A DNA stretch of 56,843 nucleotides from the NCBI RefSeq assembly GCF_029525555.1, contig NZ_JAPDHZ010000005.1, positions 1-56,843 of the forward strand, read 5' to 3'. A model generated the notes under the pieces. It was not told where the DNA came from. It saw nothing but the letters and a program-made list of their open reading frames with translations, and searched no databases. Positions 16,970 through 25,911 of the stretch are shown one piece after another. Made by a program: the position numbers and the translations under genes. Source of the DNA: Cohnella ginsengisoli. Its GTDB lineage: Bacteria > Bacillota > Bacilli > Paenibacillales > Paenibacillaceae. Every line of letters begins with the position of its first letter. Within the stretch, counting starts at the first letter, position 1.

Positions 16970-18242
16970 ATGCGCAACAAGGAAAACGAAGTCTTTCACG
17001 CGCTGGAGCGGCTGGCAACCCCGTATGTAGGCGCCGCCCGGGCGAACGCCCTCGTCGAGCGGGCCGGCGAAGCTGCAATCGTGATGATCGGCGAAGCTTC
17101 GCACGGGACGTCGGAATTTTACGCGGAGCGGGCGGAGCTGTCCAAGCGCCTGATCGTGGAGAAGGGCTTCCGGTTTATCGCGGTCGAAGGCGATTGGCCT
17201 TCTTGTTATGTCCTGAACCGCTATGTAAAAGGCGACGCCGCGGCCGGAACGATCGCAGCGGACGCGCTGCGGGACTTCGCCCGCTGGCCGACGTGGATGT
17301 GGGCGAACCGGGAGGTCGCCGCGTTCGCCGATTGGCTCCGCGTATATAACGACGGCAAGGCCGAAGAAGACAAGGTCGGCTTTTATGGATTCGATCTGTA
17401 CAGCCTGTGGGAGTCGATGGACGAGATCCTGAAGTACCTCGGGGAAAAAGATGGCGCGGACCTGGAAGCGGCGAAGCGCGCCTTCGAATGCTTCGAGCAG
17501 CATGGTCGCGAGGAGCAGCAGTACGGGATCGCGGCCAACTTCTACGGCGAAGGCTGCGAGGCTGAAGTCGTCGCGCTTCTGCGCAAGCTCCAGGACAAAT
17601 GGAAGACCGCGCGCCCCGGAGACCGCGAGGATGCGCTGGCCGCCGAGCTGAATGCGCTGGCGGTGAAGGGCGCGGAGGATTATTACCGGACGATGATCCG
17701 TCACGATGCGGAATCATGGAACGTGCGGGACCGCCATATGGCGGCGGCGCTCGAGCGGCTCATGGCGTATCACGGGCCGGCGGCGCGCGCCATCGTCTGG
17801 GCGCACAATACGCATGTCGGCGACGCGCGCGCGACGGATATGGCCGAGGAGGGCATGGTGAACGTCGGCCAATTGCTGCGCGAGGCGCACGGCGGCGAGG
17901 TTTATGCGATCGGCTTCGGCACCTATCAAGGCAGCGTGATCGCGGGACGCGGCTGGGGGGCGGCCGACCGAAGCGATGAAGGTTCCTCCGGCGGAATTCG
18001 GAAGCTTGGAAGAGCTGCTTCACCGGCTCGAACCGGCCGACAAGCTGCTTCTGCTTGAAGATGCCGAGCCTGCGCTGCGCGAGTCGGCGCTCGGACACCG
18101 CGCGATCGGCGTCGTTTATCATCCCGAATACGAGCGGGGCAACTACGTGCCTACGAAGCTGGCGGAGCGTTACGACGCGTTTATTTTCCTGGATCGGACG
18201 ACCGCGCTGGCACCGCTCGCTGTGGAAGCGGCTTTTTCCTAA
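16970..18242 (+). CDS. Erythromycin esterase family protein (frameshifted)
   Basis: About 423 residues of the Ere/succinoglycan-associated hydrolase family. Characteristic marks are G-E-A-S-H-G-T-S-E-F-Y with the catalytic His, V-E-G-D-W-P, the W-M-W-A-N-R-E region, and the late A-H-N-T-H-V-G-D-A-R-A-T-D-M. Some members hydrolyse the macrolide lactone; many chromosomal members have unknown substrates, so resistance should not be assumed. One extra G in the G6 run 17955-17960 breaks the frame; removal gives G-W-G-R-P-T-E-A-M-K-V-P and rejoins the C-terminal part that ends at 18242. RBS AAGGGAG lies 7 nt upstream of the ATG. Confidence 0.86.
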
Positions 18243-18277
18243 CGCTGTCCTAATTGAACGCAGAAGGAGGCGAACTT

Positions 18278-18445
18278 ATGCCAAACGAGAAAGAAATGCA
18301 CGATCTGTAAACGGAGCAAGCCGGCATCGTCGATCAACACGAGACGCGGGTGATGGACGAGCCCGTGCTGATCGAGCCGCCGGAGGTTAGCCCCGGGCCT
18401 TACAGCAAGCGGACGCAGGAAGCCGGCAAGCGTGGAAGAGAATAA
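18278..18445 (+). pseudogene. Small ORF with an in-frame TAA at codon 11
   Basis: A strong GAAGGAGG lies 8 nt before ATG 18278. The frame M-P-N-E-K-E-M-H-D-L meets TAA at 18308-18310, then continues open for 44 codons (T-E-Q-A-G-I-V-D-Q-H and so on, with P-V-L-I-E-P-P-E-V-S-P-G-P-Y-S-K) to TAA at 18443. It would be a 55-residue hydrophilic, probably disordered protein. No family recognised. The inner stop could be a point mutation or a base-call error. Confidence 0.38.
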
Positions 18446-18551
18446 CGAAGAATAAAAGCAACGTTACAAGAGCGCTGCTGGCGCCGGAGCGTGCTGTAAG
18501 CGAGAAAACCATCGTTGCAGGAGCAAGCCACCGCTGTAAGCGAAACAAAGA

Positions 18552-18587
18552 GACCGTCAGGGCGATATTCCCTGACGGTTTCTTTGG
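18552..18587. terminator. Intrinsic terminator
   Basis: ACCGTCAGGG and CCCTGACGGT form a 10-bp stem followed by TTTCTTTGG on the plus strand, and by TCTCTTTGTTTC on the minus strand. It sits between the small ORF and the deoR-type gene, which are convergent. Confidence 0.85.
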
Positions 18588-18611
18588 TGTTCATGAATCC
18601 GATGACCCTAT

Positions 18612-19412
18612 TTAATATACTTGCTCGACCATCACTTCCATGCCCGCTTCGGTCATCTCGCGCAAGTGCTGCTCGGAAATCCGGCTGTCGGTGATGACCA
18701 GATCGATCTCGCCGGGCTCCGCGAACTGGACGAACGAATTTTTGCCGATCTTGGCGCTGTCGCACAGGAGCACGGACTGCGTCGCGATCCGGATCATCGT
18801 CCGCTTGACCTCGGCCTGGTTCATGTCCGGCGTCGTGCAGCCTTTGCGGACGCTGAAGGCGTTGGTGCCGAGGAACACCTTGTCCACGTTCAGCTCGGAG
18901 AGCAGCTTGACGGCAAACGGTCCGACCGTGCAATGAAATTGCCGGCGCAGCATGCCGCCGATAACGACGACGGACACATTGTCTACGCGCTCGAGCAACG
19001 AGGCGATCTCCAGATCATTGACGATGACGGTCAGATTGTTTTTGTCCTGCAGGTGATCGCACATCGCTTTGGTCGTCAAGCCTGCATCCAAAATGATAAT
19101 GTCGCCGTCTTCGACCAGTTCGGCGGCCTTTTTGGCGATCGCTTCCTTAAGCGAGCGGTCTTTGACCGTTTTGTCTTTGTTTTCCGGCTCGAAGCCGACC
19201 CGCGCGGCATCGCTTGGGATCGCGCCGCCGTGCGTGCGCTTGATCAAGCCTCTCGTCTCGAGATCCCGCAGATCGCCACGGATCGTCGCCGGCGACATCT
19301 TAAAGAAGGAGACGAGATCGGGCACGAGTACCTTCCCGCGTTCCTGAACCAATTTAGCAATAGCCGCCTGCCGCTCCTCGGCAAACATGATGTCCGAATT
19401 CCCTTCGCTCAT
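18612..19412 (-). CDS. DeoR/GlpR-family sugar-operon transcriptional regulator
   Basis: A repressor of about 266 residues. The N-terminal DeoR helix-turn-helix reads F-K-M-S-P-A-T-I-R-G-D-L-R-D-L-E and is followed by the family's R-T-H-G-G-A wing. The C-terminal phosphosugar-sensor domain has D-G-D-I-I-I-L-D-A-G-L-T-T and L-L-C-D-S-A-K-I-G-K. The ATG at 19412 is preferred because AAGGA lies 8 nt upstream; another ATG at 19418 is too close to it. Divergent from the sugar operon across 235 bp, so it is the likely local regulator. The inducer is probably a phosphorylated intermediate. Confidence 0.86.
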   Translation of the reverse strand: MSEGNSDIMFAEERQAAIAKLVQERGKVLVPDLVSFFKMSPATIRGDLRDLETRGLIKRTHGGAIPSDAARVGFEPENKDKTVKDRSLKEAIAKKAAELVEDGDIIILDAGLTTKAMCDHLQDKNNLTVIVNDLEIASLLERVDNVSVVVIGGMLRRQFHCTVGPFAVKLLSELNVDKVFLGTNAFSVRKGCTTPDMNQAEVKRTMIRIATQSVLLCDSAKIGKNSFVQFAEPGEIDLVITDSRISEQHLREMTEAGMEVMVEQVY

Positions 19413-19452
19413 GGCCATCTTCCTTCTAAAGTTGAATGAGAATCGCAAATTA

Positions 19453-19476
19453 GATCATCCGATCGCAAAAATGATC
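19453..19476. promoter_or_regulatory. Inverted repeat GATCAT-N12-ATGATC, candidate DeoR operator
   Basis: A 6-bp dyad in the divergent region between the DeoR-type gene and the sugar operon, 40 bp upstream of the regulator start. AT-rich possible -10 sequence (TATACT, TATATA) follows at about 19502-19511. Assigned only by position and symmetry. Confidence 0.35.
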
Positions 19477-19647
19477 AATCTAGCACATACTTCAACTGAA
19501 TTATACTATATAACAGTGAATGGTTGTTATTTGTTCGCGAAGTAACAGAATTCGAGAATGTTCCATTTAGAATGAGCATTAAACAACAACGTAGCGTGTA
19601 CAAACGAAAGCCACTACTGATTACTCAAAAGCGGGTGAAAAGAGCTC

Positions 19648-20667
19648 ATGCAGCAAAGGGATATCGGCGTATGCATCATCGGTGCGGGCAGAGCGGGCAT
19701 GATCCACGCCGCGAACTTCCGGAAAAACGTGCCGTACGCCAGACTCGTCGCCATCGTCGATCCGAATGAAGAAGCGGCGGTGTCGGCGGCGAAGGAACTT
19801 GGGATCGACCGGTATTACACGGACTACAAGCAAGCGCTCGAGGACGCCGAGATCGACGCCGTCGTCGTCGTGACGCCGACGATCTACCATCGCGACATCG
19901 TCGTGGCGTCCGCGCAGGCGGGCAAGCACGTGCTCTGCGAAAAGCCGATGGCGATGAATGAACGCGAATGCGACGAGATGATCGCGGCTTGCGAGGCGGC
20001 CGGCGTCACGCTGCAGGTCGCGTTCATGAGACGCTTCGACGAGAACTTCGTCGAAGCCAAGCGCGCGATCGACGAAGGCGAGATCGGCGAAGTCGTGCTC
20101 GTGAAGTCGCTGACGCGCGGACCGAGCCAGCCGATGCCCTGGATGTACGATCTCGCCAAGAGCAACGGCCCGCTCGCCGAGGTCAACAGCCACGACATCG
20201 ACACGATCCGCTGGTTCTCGGGCTCCGAAGTGTCCGAGGTATATGCGATCGGCGGCAATTACCGCAACCGGCATGTCGCGGCCGACTACCCGGACTTTTA
20301 CGACAACGTCTCGCTCACGGCGCGCTTCGCGAGCGGCGCGCAGGCGAGCATCGACGGCGCGGTCGCCGTCCGCTACGGCTACGACAGCCGGGTGGAGATT
20401 CTCGGCACCGAAGGCGTCATCTTCCTCGGTCAGACGCACGAGAAGACGACGATCGTTGCGGGACCGGACCGGCTGCTTCGGCGGCCGTTCATGAACAGCT
20501 GGCGGTCGCTTTTTAAAGAAGCCTATCTCGCGGAGGATACCGACTTCATCGCGTCGATACAGGAAGGCAGGCCGCCGCGCGTGACGGGGCATGACGGGAA
20601 GATGGCCGTGCGCGTCGTCGAGGCCGGCAACGCCTCGATCAAGACCGGCGTGCCGGTCCGGCTCTAG
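19648..20667 (+). CDS. Gfo/Idh/MocA family NAD(P)-dependent dehydrogenase
   Basis: A 339-residue oxidoreductase of the inositol 2-dehydrogenase type. The Rossmann motif I-I-G-A-G-R-A-G-M-I-H-A is at residues 10-21. The E-K-P motif appears in V-L-C-E-K-P-M-A-M. The C-terminal half has N-S-H-D-I-D-T-I-R-W-F, carrying the conserved Asp and His region of IolG-like enzymes. It would oxidise a secondary hydroxyl of a polyol, inositol or sugar. First gene of the operon, 13 nt before the alcohol dehydrogenase gene. Confidence 0.9.
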   Translation: MQQRDIGVCIIGAGRAGMIHAANFRKNVPYARLVAIVDPNEEAAVSAAKELGIDRYYTDYKQALEDAEIDAVVVVTPTIYHRDIVVASAQAGKHVLCEKPMAMNERECDEMIAACEAAGVTLQVAFMRRFDENFVEAKRAIDEGEIGEVVLVKSLTRGPSQPMPWMYDLAKSNGPLAEVNSHDIDTIRWFSGSEVSEVYAIGGNYRNRHVAADYPDFYDNVSLTARFASGAQASIDGAVAVRYGYDSRVEILGTEGVIFLGQTHEKTTIVAGPDRLLRRPFMNSWRSLFKEAYLAEDTDFIASIQEGRPPRVTGHDGKMAVRVVEAGNASIKTGVPVRL

Positions 20668-20680
20668 GAGGGAAGCGAAC

Positions 20681-21724
20681 ATGTTAGCGGCCAGATTGTA
20701 CGGACCCGGCGACATTCGGCTCGTCGAGGTGCCGAAGCCGGTCATTAGCGACCGGGAAATCCTCGTCAAGTTAAGGAGCGCCGGTATTTGCGGCACGGAC
20801 ATGCGGATGATCAAAAACGGCTATCCGGGTATCTCGGAAACGGCGCCGCGGACGCTCGGCCACGAGCTGAGCGGCGAGATCGCCGATATCGGTCCGCTCG
20901 TGAGCGGCTATCGCGTCGGAATGCGCGTCGGCATCGCGCCCAATATGGGCTGTGGCGTTTGCGGGGAATGCATCCGCGGCAACCAGCATCTGTGCGCGAA
21001 CTACGAGGCGCTTGGCGTCCAGACGGACGGCGGCTTCGCCGAATACGTGCGCGTGCCGGAGCAGGCGCTGCGCTTCGGCAACGTCGTCGAGCTGCCGGCG
21101 CAGGTGACGTTCGACTATGCGGCCGTCAACGAGCCGCTGTCGTGCGTCTACAACGGGATCGAGCAGTGCCCGATCCGCGCCGGGGACGACGTGCTGATCA
21201 TCGGCGCCGGTCCGATCGGCATCATGTATGCGCAGCTCGCTAAAATGTCCGGCGCCGGCAGGGTGTTCTTAAGCAACCGGTCGACGGGCCGGCTGGAGCT
21301 GGCGCGCCGGATCGATCCTTCGTTTGTCGCACTTCCGGCAGACGGGTTGAAGGCAAGCCTGCTTGCGCAAACGGGCGGCCGTGGCGCGGACGTCATCGTG
21401 ACGGCCAATCCTTCGCCCGAAGCGCAGCAGCTCGCAGTCGAGCTTGCCGCGATGGGCGGCCGAATCAACTTTTTCGGCGGCCTGCCGAAGGATAGCGTGC
21501 CCGTCGCGCTGGATACGAACGTCATTCATTACAAGCAGCTGCTCGTGACGGGCAGCACGAAGGCGAACAACGCGCATTTCCGCAAGACGCTGCAGTTTAT
21601 CGCGAGCGGCATTCTCGACGTGGGCAAGCTCGTGTCCGCGCGTTATGCCATCGACCGCTTCGACGAGGCGCTGGCGCACGCCGGAAGCTCGCAGGGCATC
21701 AAGACGGTCATCGCGTTCGATTAG
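20681..21724 (+). CDS. Zinc-dependent medium-chain alcohol dehydrogenase (sorbitol/threonine-dehydrogenase-like)
   Basis: A 347-residue MDR enzyme. Catalytic zinc ligands: Cys in G-I-C-G-T-D, then G-H-E in L-G-H-E-L-S-G. The structural-zinc lobe is C-G-V-C-G-E-C-I-R-G-N-Q-H-L-C. The NAD-binding motif is I-I-G-A-G-P-I-G-I-M. The family oxidises polyols or 2-amino-3-hydroxy acids; in this operon a sugar alcohol or keto-sugar substrate is likely. The ATG at 20681 has TAGGAGGG 8 nt upstream. It is followed after 16 nt by the kinase gene. Confidence 0.9.
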   Translation: MLAARLYGPGDIRLVEVPKPVISDREILVKLRSAGICGTDMRMIKNGYPGISETAPRTLGHELSGEIADIGPLVSGYRVGMRVGIAPNMGCGVCGECIRGNQHLCANYEALGVQTDGGFAEYVRVPEQALRFGNVVELPAQVTFDYAAVNEPLSCVYNGIEQCPIRAGDDVLIIGAGPIGIMYAQLAKMSGAGRVFLSNRSTGRLELARRIDPSFVALPADGLKASLLAQTGGRGADVIVTANPSPEAQQLAVELAAMGGRINFFGGLPKDSVPVALDTNVIHYKQLLVTGSTKANNAHFRKTLQFIASGILDVGKLVSARYAIDRFDEALAHAGSSQGIKTVIAFD

Positions 21725-21740
21725 AAGGGAGAGGAGCCAA

Positions 21741-23264
21741 TTGCCATCCCAAATGAGCCGCGCTGACTGCACGGTTGCCGTGGACTTGGGCACGCAGGGA
21801 ACGAAGGCCGCGCTCGTCACGGCGGACGGCAAGCTGCTGGGCAGCGCGTTCGTGCCTTCGAACCTGAATCGCCCCGCGCCGGGACAGGTCGAGCAAGACC
21901 CGGACGAGATGTTCGGGTCGGTCGTCGCCGCCATCCGGTCGGCGGTGGACCGTTCAGGCGTACCGCCCGGACGCGTGGCGGCGATCGGCATCGGCGGCCA
22001 GATGGCGGGCGTGCTTGGCATTGACGAAAACTGGCATGCCGTGACGCCCTACGACTCCTGGCTCGACAGCCGATGCGAAGCGGCGATGCCGCTGATTCGG
22101 GACTGGGGCGAGGAAGCTTTTATCGGCATCACGGGCAGTCCGGTGACCTATGCGCACGGACCTAAGATTTTGTGGTGGCGGCGCGAGCGTCTCGAGGTAT
22201 ACGGCGCCATCGCCAAGTTTCTCGTGCCGAGCGCCTACGTCGCAGGCCGGCTCGCCGGCTTGCGCGCGAAGGATGCCTACATCGACCATACGCATCTTCA
22301 TTTTACCGGCTTCGCCGACGTAAGGCGGATGTCTTGGTCGGATGAGCTGCTGCGGGCGTTCGGCATCGACGGCGACAAGATGCCGACCATCGTCCGGCCG
22401 TGGGACATCGTAGGCGGACTGACCGATACGTACGCTGCGATGGCCGGGCTTCTGCCTGGTACGCCGATCGCGGCGGGCCTTGGCGATACCGCCGCCGCGA
22501 CGCTCGGGGCGGGCATCGCAAGACCGGGCCTGCTCTTCGACGTGGCGGGCACGGCATCGGTGCTTTCCTGCTGCACGGCCGAATATCGGCCGGACACCGA
22601 GGGCAAGACGCTGATCTACGCCCGCTCGGCGCTGCCTGATCTGTGGACGCCGCTTGCTTATATTAACGGCGGCGGTCAGTGCCTGGCCTGGTACAAACGG
22701 CTGACCGGCCTCGATTACGACGAGCTGAATGCGCTGGCCGAAGCGGTGGATCCGGGCTGCGGCGGCCTGACTTTTATTCCGCATTTCGGCGGACGCGTAT
22801 GTCCCAATACGCCCGCGCTTCGCGGAAGCTGGAGCGGTCTTGCCTGGTCGCACGAGCGCGGCGCGCTGTTCCGGGCGATCCTCGAATCGGTCGCCTACGA
22901 ATACAAGCATTACCTCGGCACGCTCGGGCGTCTCGTCGGCCAAGCTGCGTACGAAGCGGTCCATGTCGCGGGCGGCGGCGCGCGCAGCGCGTTGTTCAAC
23001 CGCATCAAGGCGGATGCGCTCGGCATTCCGTATCGCCCGCTGCAGGCGGAGGATACGGCGCTGATGGGCGCGGCGCTCGTCGCGGGCCACGGCGTCGGGC
23101 TGTTCCCGGATCCTGCCGCATCGGCCGAGCGCTTCGCGGCGCCGGGCGAGGCGATCCAGCCGGACGCGGATAGACACCGTCAGTATGCCGCGGCCGCAAG
23201 CCGGTATCGACGGACGGTGGACGGCATGCAGGCGGTGTACGCGAGCCTGGATGCTGACGAATGA
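21741..23264 (+). CDS. FGGY-family carbohydrate kinase (xylulokinase/fuculokinase-like)
   Basis: A 507-residue sugar kinase. The N-terminal ATPase motif V-A-V-D-L-G-T-Q-G-T-K-A-A is present. Further marks are G-I-G-G-Q-M-A-G, P-Y-D-S-W-L-D-S-R, G-L-G-D-T-A-A-A-T-L-G-A-G, and the second FGGY signature V-A-G-G-G-A-R-S-A-L-F-N. Start: TTG 21741 fits AGAGGAG, while ATG 21753 would be 16 nt away. FGGY enzymes phosphorylate ketoses (xylulose, fuculose, rhamnulose) or polyols. With fucI in the operon an L-fuculose-type ketose is possible, though sequence does not fix the substrate. Confidence 0.9.
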   Translation: MPSQMSRADCTVAVDLGTQGTKAALVTADGKLLGSAFVPSNLNRPAPGQVEQDPDEMFGSVVAAIRSAVDRSGVPPGRVAAIGIGGQMAGVLGIDENWHAVTPYDSWLDSRCEAAMPLIRDWGEEAFIGITGSPVTYAHGPKILWWRRERLEVYGAIAKFLVPSAYVAGRLAGLRAKDAYIDHTHLHFTGFADVRRMSWSDELLRAFGIDGDKMPTIVRPWDIVGGLTDTYAAMAGLLPGTPIAAGLGDTAAATLGAGIARPGLLFDVAGTASVLSCCTAEYRPDTEGKTLIYARSALPDLWTPLAYINGGGQCLAWYKRLTGLDYDELNALAEAVDPGCGGLTFIPHFGGRVCPNTPALRGSWSGLAWSHERGALFRAILESVAYEYKHYLGTLGRLVGQAAYEAVHVAGGGARSALFNRIKADALGIPYRPLQAEDTALMGAALVAGHGVGLFPDPAASAERFAAPGEAIQPDADRHRQYAAAASRYRRTVDGMQAVYASLDADE

Positions 23265-23353
23265 AAACAACGAATGAGCATATCGCGGAAATCAGCAATA
23301 CGGCAAGCGACGCGTGCCCGGACGCACGCGCATCAAGGAGAGGAGCAAGTCCC

Positions 23354-24328
23354 ATGAAGCTGCCGCCAAGCGCGGCGTCGCCGACGATGTACTTCGTCGG
23401 CGTGACGACCGGACAATCGTCCATTATGAAGCTGTTTCCGCTATGGGCCGAGGCGCTCGGCCTCGGCGGCCCGAAAATCGTCGGCATCGACATCGCCATA
23501 CACGCGAATCCAGAGACATACCGGGATTGCGTGCGCTTTATCAAAGAGGATCCGCTCTCCCTGGGCGCCCTCGTCACGACGCATAAGATCGACCTGTTCA
23601 ACGCCGCGCGCGACCTGTTCGACACGCTCGACCCGTACGCGGCGACGTTCGAGGAGATCTCGTCGATTTCCAAGGCAGGCGGCGCGCTCGCCGGCCACGC
23701 CAAGGACCCGATCTCAAGCGGATTGTCGCTTGAAGCGTTCGTGCCGCCGGGACATTGGAAAAAGACGGGCGGACACGCGCTGATCATGGGCGCTGGAGGC
23801 AGCGCGCTCGCTATCTGCAGCTACCTGACGCATCCCGATCGCGGGGACGACGTGCCGGACACGATCGTGATCACGAACCGCAGCCCGGAGCGGCTCGAAT
23901 CCGCGCGCCAGCTGCTCGGCCGCATCGATACGCACGTGCGGTTCGAATACAAGCTTTGTCCGTCGCCGGCCGACAACGATGCGGTGCTGGCGGGCATGCC
24001 GGCGGGGTCGCTTGTCGTCAACGCGACCGGACTCGGCAAGGACCGTCCGGGTTCCCCGCTGACGGACAACGCCGTTTTTCCCCAAGGCGGCCTCGTTTGG
24101 GAGCTGAATTACCGCGGCGCGCTCGACTTCATGCATCAAGCGCTTCGCCAGCAGGCGCAAAGGCGGCTCCACGTGGAGGATGGCTGGATCTACTTTATCC
24201 ACGGCTGGACGCAGGTGATCTCCGAGGTGTTCCATGTGCCGATCGAGGGCGAGACATTCGATCGGCTGGAAAAAATCGCGATGGAGCTGCGCGATGGCAG
24301 CGAAACGAAGGGAGCCGCGCAAACATGA
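23354..24328 (+). CDS. Shikimate-dehydrogenase-like NAD(P) oxidoreductase
   Basis: About 324 residues with the AroE fold. The substrate side shows Y-F-V-G-V-T-T-G-Q-S-S-I, similar to the S-x-S region of AroE, and G-A-L-V-T-T-H-K with the conserved Lys. The nucleotide side shows I-M-G-A-G-G-S-A-L-A-I and V-V-N-A-T-G-L-G-K-D. It lacks a shikimate-pathway context and is longer than AroE (about 270), so a sugar-acid or cyclitol substrate is likely. The ATG at 23354 with GAGAGGAG 9 nt upstream is chosen; an in-frame ATG at 23261 overlaps the kinase stop and would add 31 non-conserved residues. Confidence 0.75.
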   Translation: MKLPPSAASPTMYFVGVTTGQSSIMKLFPLWAEALGLGGPKIVGIDIAIHANPETYRDCVRFIKEDPLSLGALVTTHKIDLFNAARDLFDTLDPYAATFEEISSISKAGGALAGHAKDPISSGLSLEAFVPPGHWKKTGGHALIMGAGGSALAICSYLTHPDRGDDVPDTIVITNRSPERLESARQLLGRIDTHVRFEYKLCPSPADNDAVLAGMPAGSLVVNATGLGKDRPGSPLTDNAVFPQGGLVWELNYRGALDFMHQALRQQAQRRLHVEDGWIYFIHGWTQVISEVFHVPIEGETFDRLEKIAMELRDGSETKGAAQT

Positions 24329-24930
24329 CGCAAACGCACGCGACCGGTCCGAAGCTCGCCAATCCGTTAACGCCGTTTACGCTCTATTTCAGCCTGAACA
24401 ACGGACTGTCCGACGCAGCGCCTTCGCTGCAGCGCCAGCTATCGAAAATGAAAGGGATGTATGCGGACGACGAGGCTTATCGCAGCTTGCTCGCGGACGG
24501 CGCCGACCCGCTCGTCTATGAGTTCCACGAGCTCGGCATTCCCGAGTCCGACGGCAACCTGGCGTTCGGCACGAGCATCGTCTATCCGGGCAAGGTCGGC
24601 GACGAGTATTACATGACCAAGGGACACTTCCATACGGTTCTCGACACGGCCGAAGTCTACTATTGCATCGGCGGCAAAGGGATGATGCTCATGGAAAATC
24701 CGGAAGGCGACTGGAACGTTCAGGAATTCGCGCCGGGAAAGGCCGTTTACGTACCCGGACGATACGCGCACCGCAGCATCAACACCGGACATGAACCGCT
24801 CATTACGTTCTACGTCTTCCGCGCGGATGCCGGACACGACTACGGCACGATCGAGACGAAGGGCTACCGCAAGGTCGTCGTCGAACGCGACGGGCAGCCG
24901 GCCGTGCTCGACAATCCGAAGTGGAAGTGA
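24325..24930 (+). CDS. Cupin-type glucose-6-phosphate isomerase (archaeal-type GPI)
   Basis: A 201-residue cupin of the archaeal phosphoglucose isomerase family. It interconverts aldose and ketose 6-phosphates with a bound metal. Metal ligands appear in G-H-F-H-T-V-L-D-T-A-E-V-Y (two His and Glu) and the later Y-A-H-R-S-I-N. The typical Y-P-G-K-V-G-D-E-Y-Y-M-T-K-G entry strand is present. The ATG overlaps the upstream stop by 4 nt. Such enzymes are uncommon in Firmicutes, which normally use Pgi; its presence in a sugar operon suggests a dedicated isomerisation. Confidence 0.87.
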   Translation: MTQTHATGPKLANPLTPFTLYFSLNNGLSDAAPSLQRQLSKMKGMYADDEAYRSLLADGADPLVYEFHELGIPESDGNLAFGTSIVYPGKVGDEYYMTKGHFHTVLDTAEVYYCIGGKGMMLMENPEGDWNVQEFAPGKAVYVPGRYAHRSINTGHEPLITFYVFRADAGHDYGTIETKGYRKVVVERDGQPAVLDNPKWK

Positions 24931-24961
24931 GCCGCGTGCCGCGCAAAGGAGGTGTGCCGTC

Positions 24962-25911
24962 ATGGCTCCGAAGCTTAAAATCGTCGTGACGCCGCGTTCG
25001 TTCGGCAAGTCTGACCCGGCTCCGATCGAGCTGCTCGCGTCGCAAGGTTACGAAGTCGTTTACAATCCGTACGGACGGATTCTCACGAAGGAAGAGATGA
25101 AGGGACTGCTTGCGGATGCGGACGGCGTCATCGTCGGCGTCGATCCGCTGGACCGCGAGGTGCTGGCGGAAGCGCCCGGGCTCAAGATTATCTCCAAGTA
25201 CGGCGTCGGCACGGACAACATCGACCTGAAGTACGCCGAGGAGCGAGGCATCAAGGTCACGCTGGCGACGGGCTCCAACACAGAAGCGGTCGCGGACTTC
25301 GCCTTCGCGCTGATGATGGCTGTCGCCAGACGAGTGACCGTCATCGACCGGGCCTGCCGGGACGGCATATGGAAAGCCGATGCCGCAATCGACGTTCACG
25401 GCAAAACGCTGGGCTTGCTCGGCCTTGGCGCGATCGGCAAGGCGGTTGCCCGCAGAGCCTCGGGGTTCGGGATGAAGGTGCTCGCCTACGATCTATTCCG
25501 CGACGAAGCGACCGCAGCCGCTTACGGCATCGCCTACCGCGATTCGATCGGGGACATCGTCCGCGAGGCGGACTTCATCAGCCTGCATTTGCCGCTCGAC
25601 GGCAAGACGGCTGGTATCATCGGCCGCGAGCAGTTCGAGCTCATGAAGCCGACCGCGGTGCTCGTAAATACGGCGCGCGGGGGGGCTGATCGACGAGGCT
25701 GCGCTGCTCGAAGCGCTGCGGGCGGGACGGATCTGGGGGGGCGGGCATCGACGTGTTCGAGAAGGAGCCGCCCGACAATCCGGCGCTGCTCGCCCTCGGC
25801 AACCTGATCGCGGGCTCGCACTGCGCGGCGTCCACGCAAGGGGCTGTAACCAACATGGGCATTATCGCGACGCAAAATCTGATCAAGCACCTGGAGGTGT
25901 CCGTATCATGA
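24962..25911 (+). CDS. D-isomer 2-hydroxyacid dehydrogenase / phosphoglycerate-dehydrogenase family (two frameshifts)
   Basis: About 315 residues. The NAD motif is L-G-L-L-G-L-G-A-I-G-K-A-V-A. Active-site features are N-T-A-R-G-G (Arg), the downstream D-V-F-E-K-E-P (Glu), and G-S-H-C-A-A-S-T (His). Two G7 runs, 25679-25685 and 25735-25741, each carry one extra G. Removing both restores L-I-D-E-A-A-L-L-E-A-L-R-A-G-R-I-W-G-A-G-I-D-V. The ATG follows GGAGGTG. The stop overlaps the next ATG by 4 nt. It would reduce or oxidise a 2-keto/2-hydroxy acid formed in the pathway. Confidence 0.9.

Noticed and set aside
16970..18242. Calling this a macrolide-resistance gene
   Set aside because: The Ere family is broad and many chromosomal members do not hydrolyse macrolides; no substrate-specific evidence.
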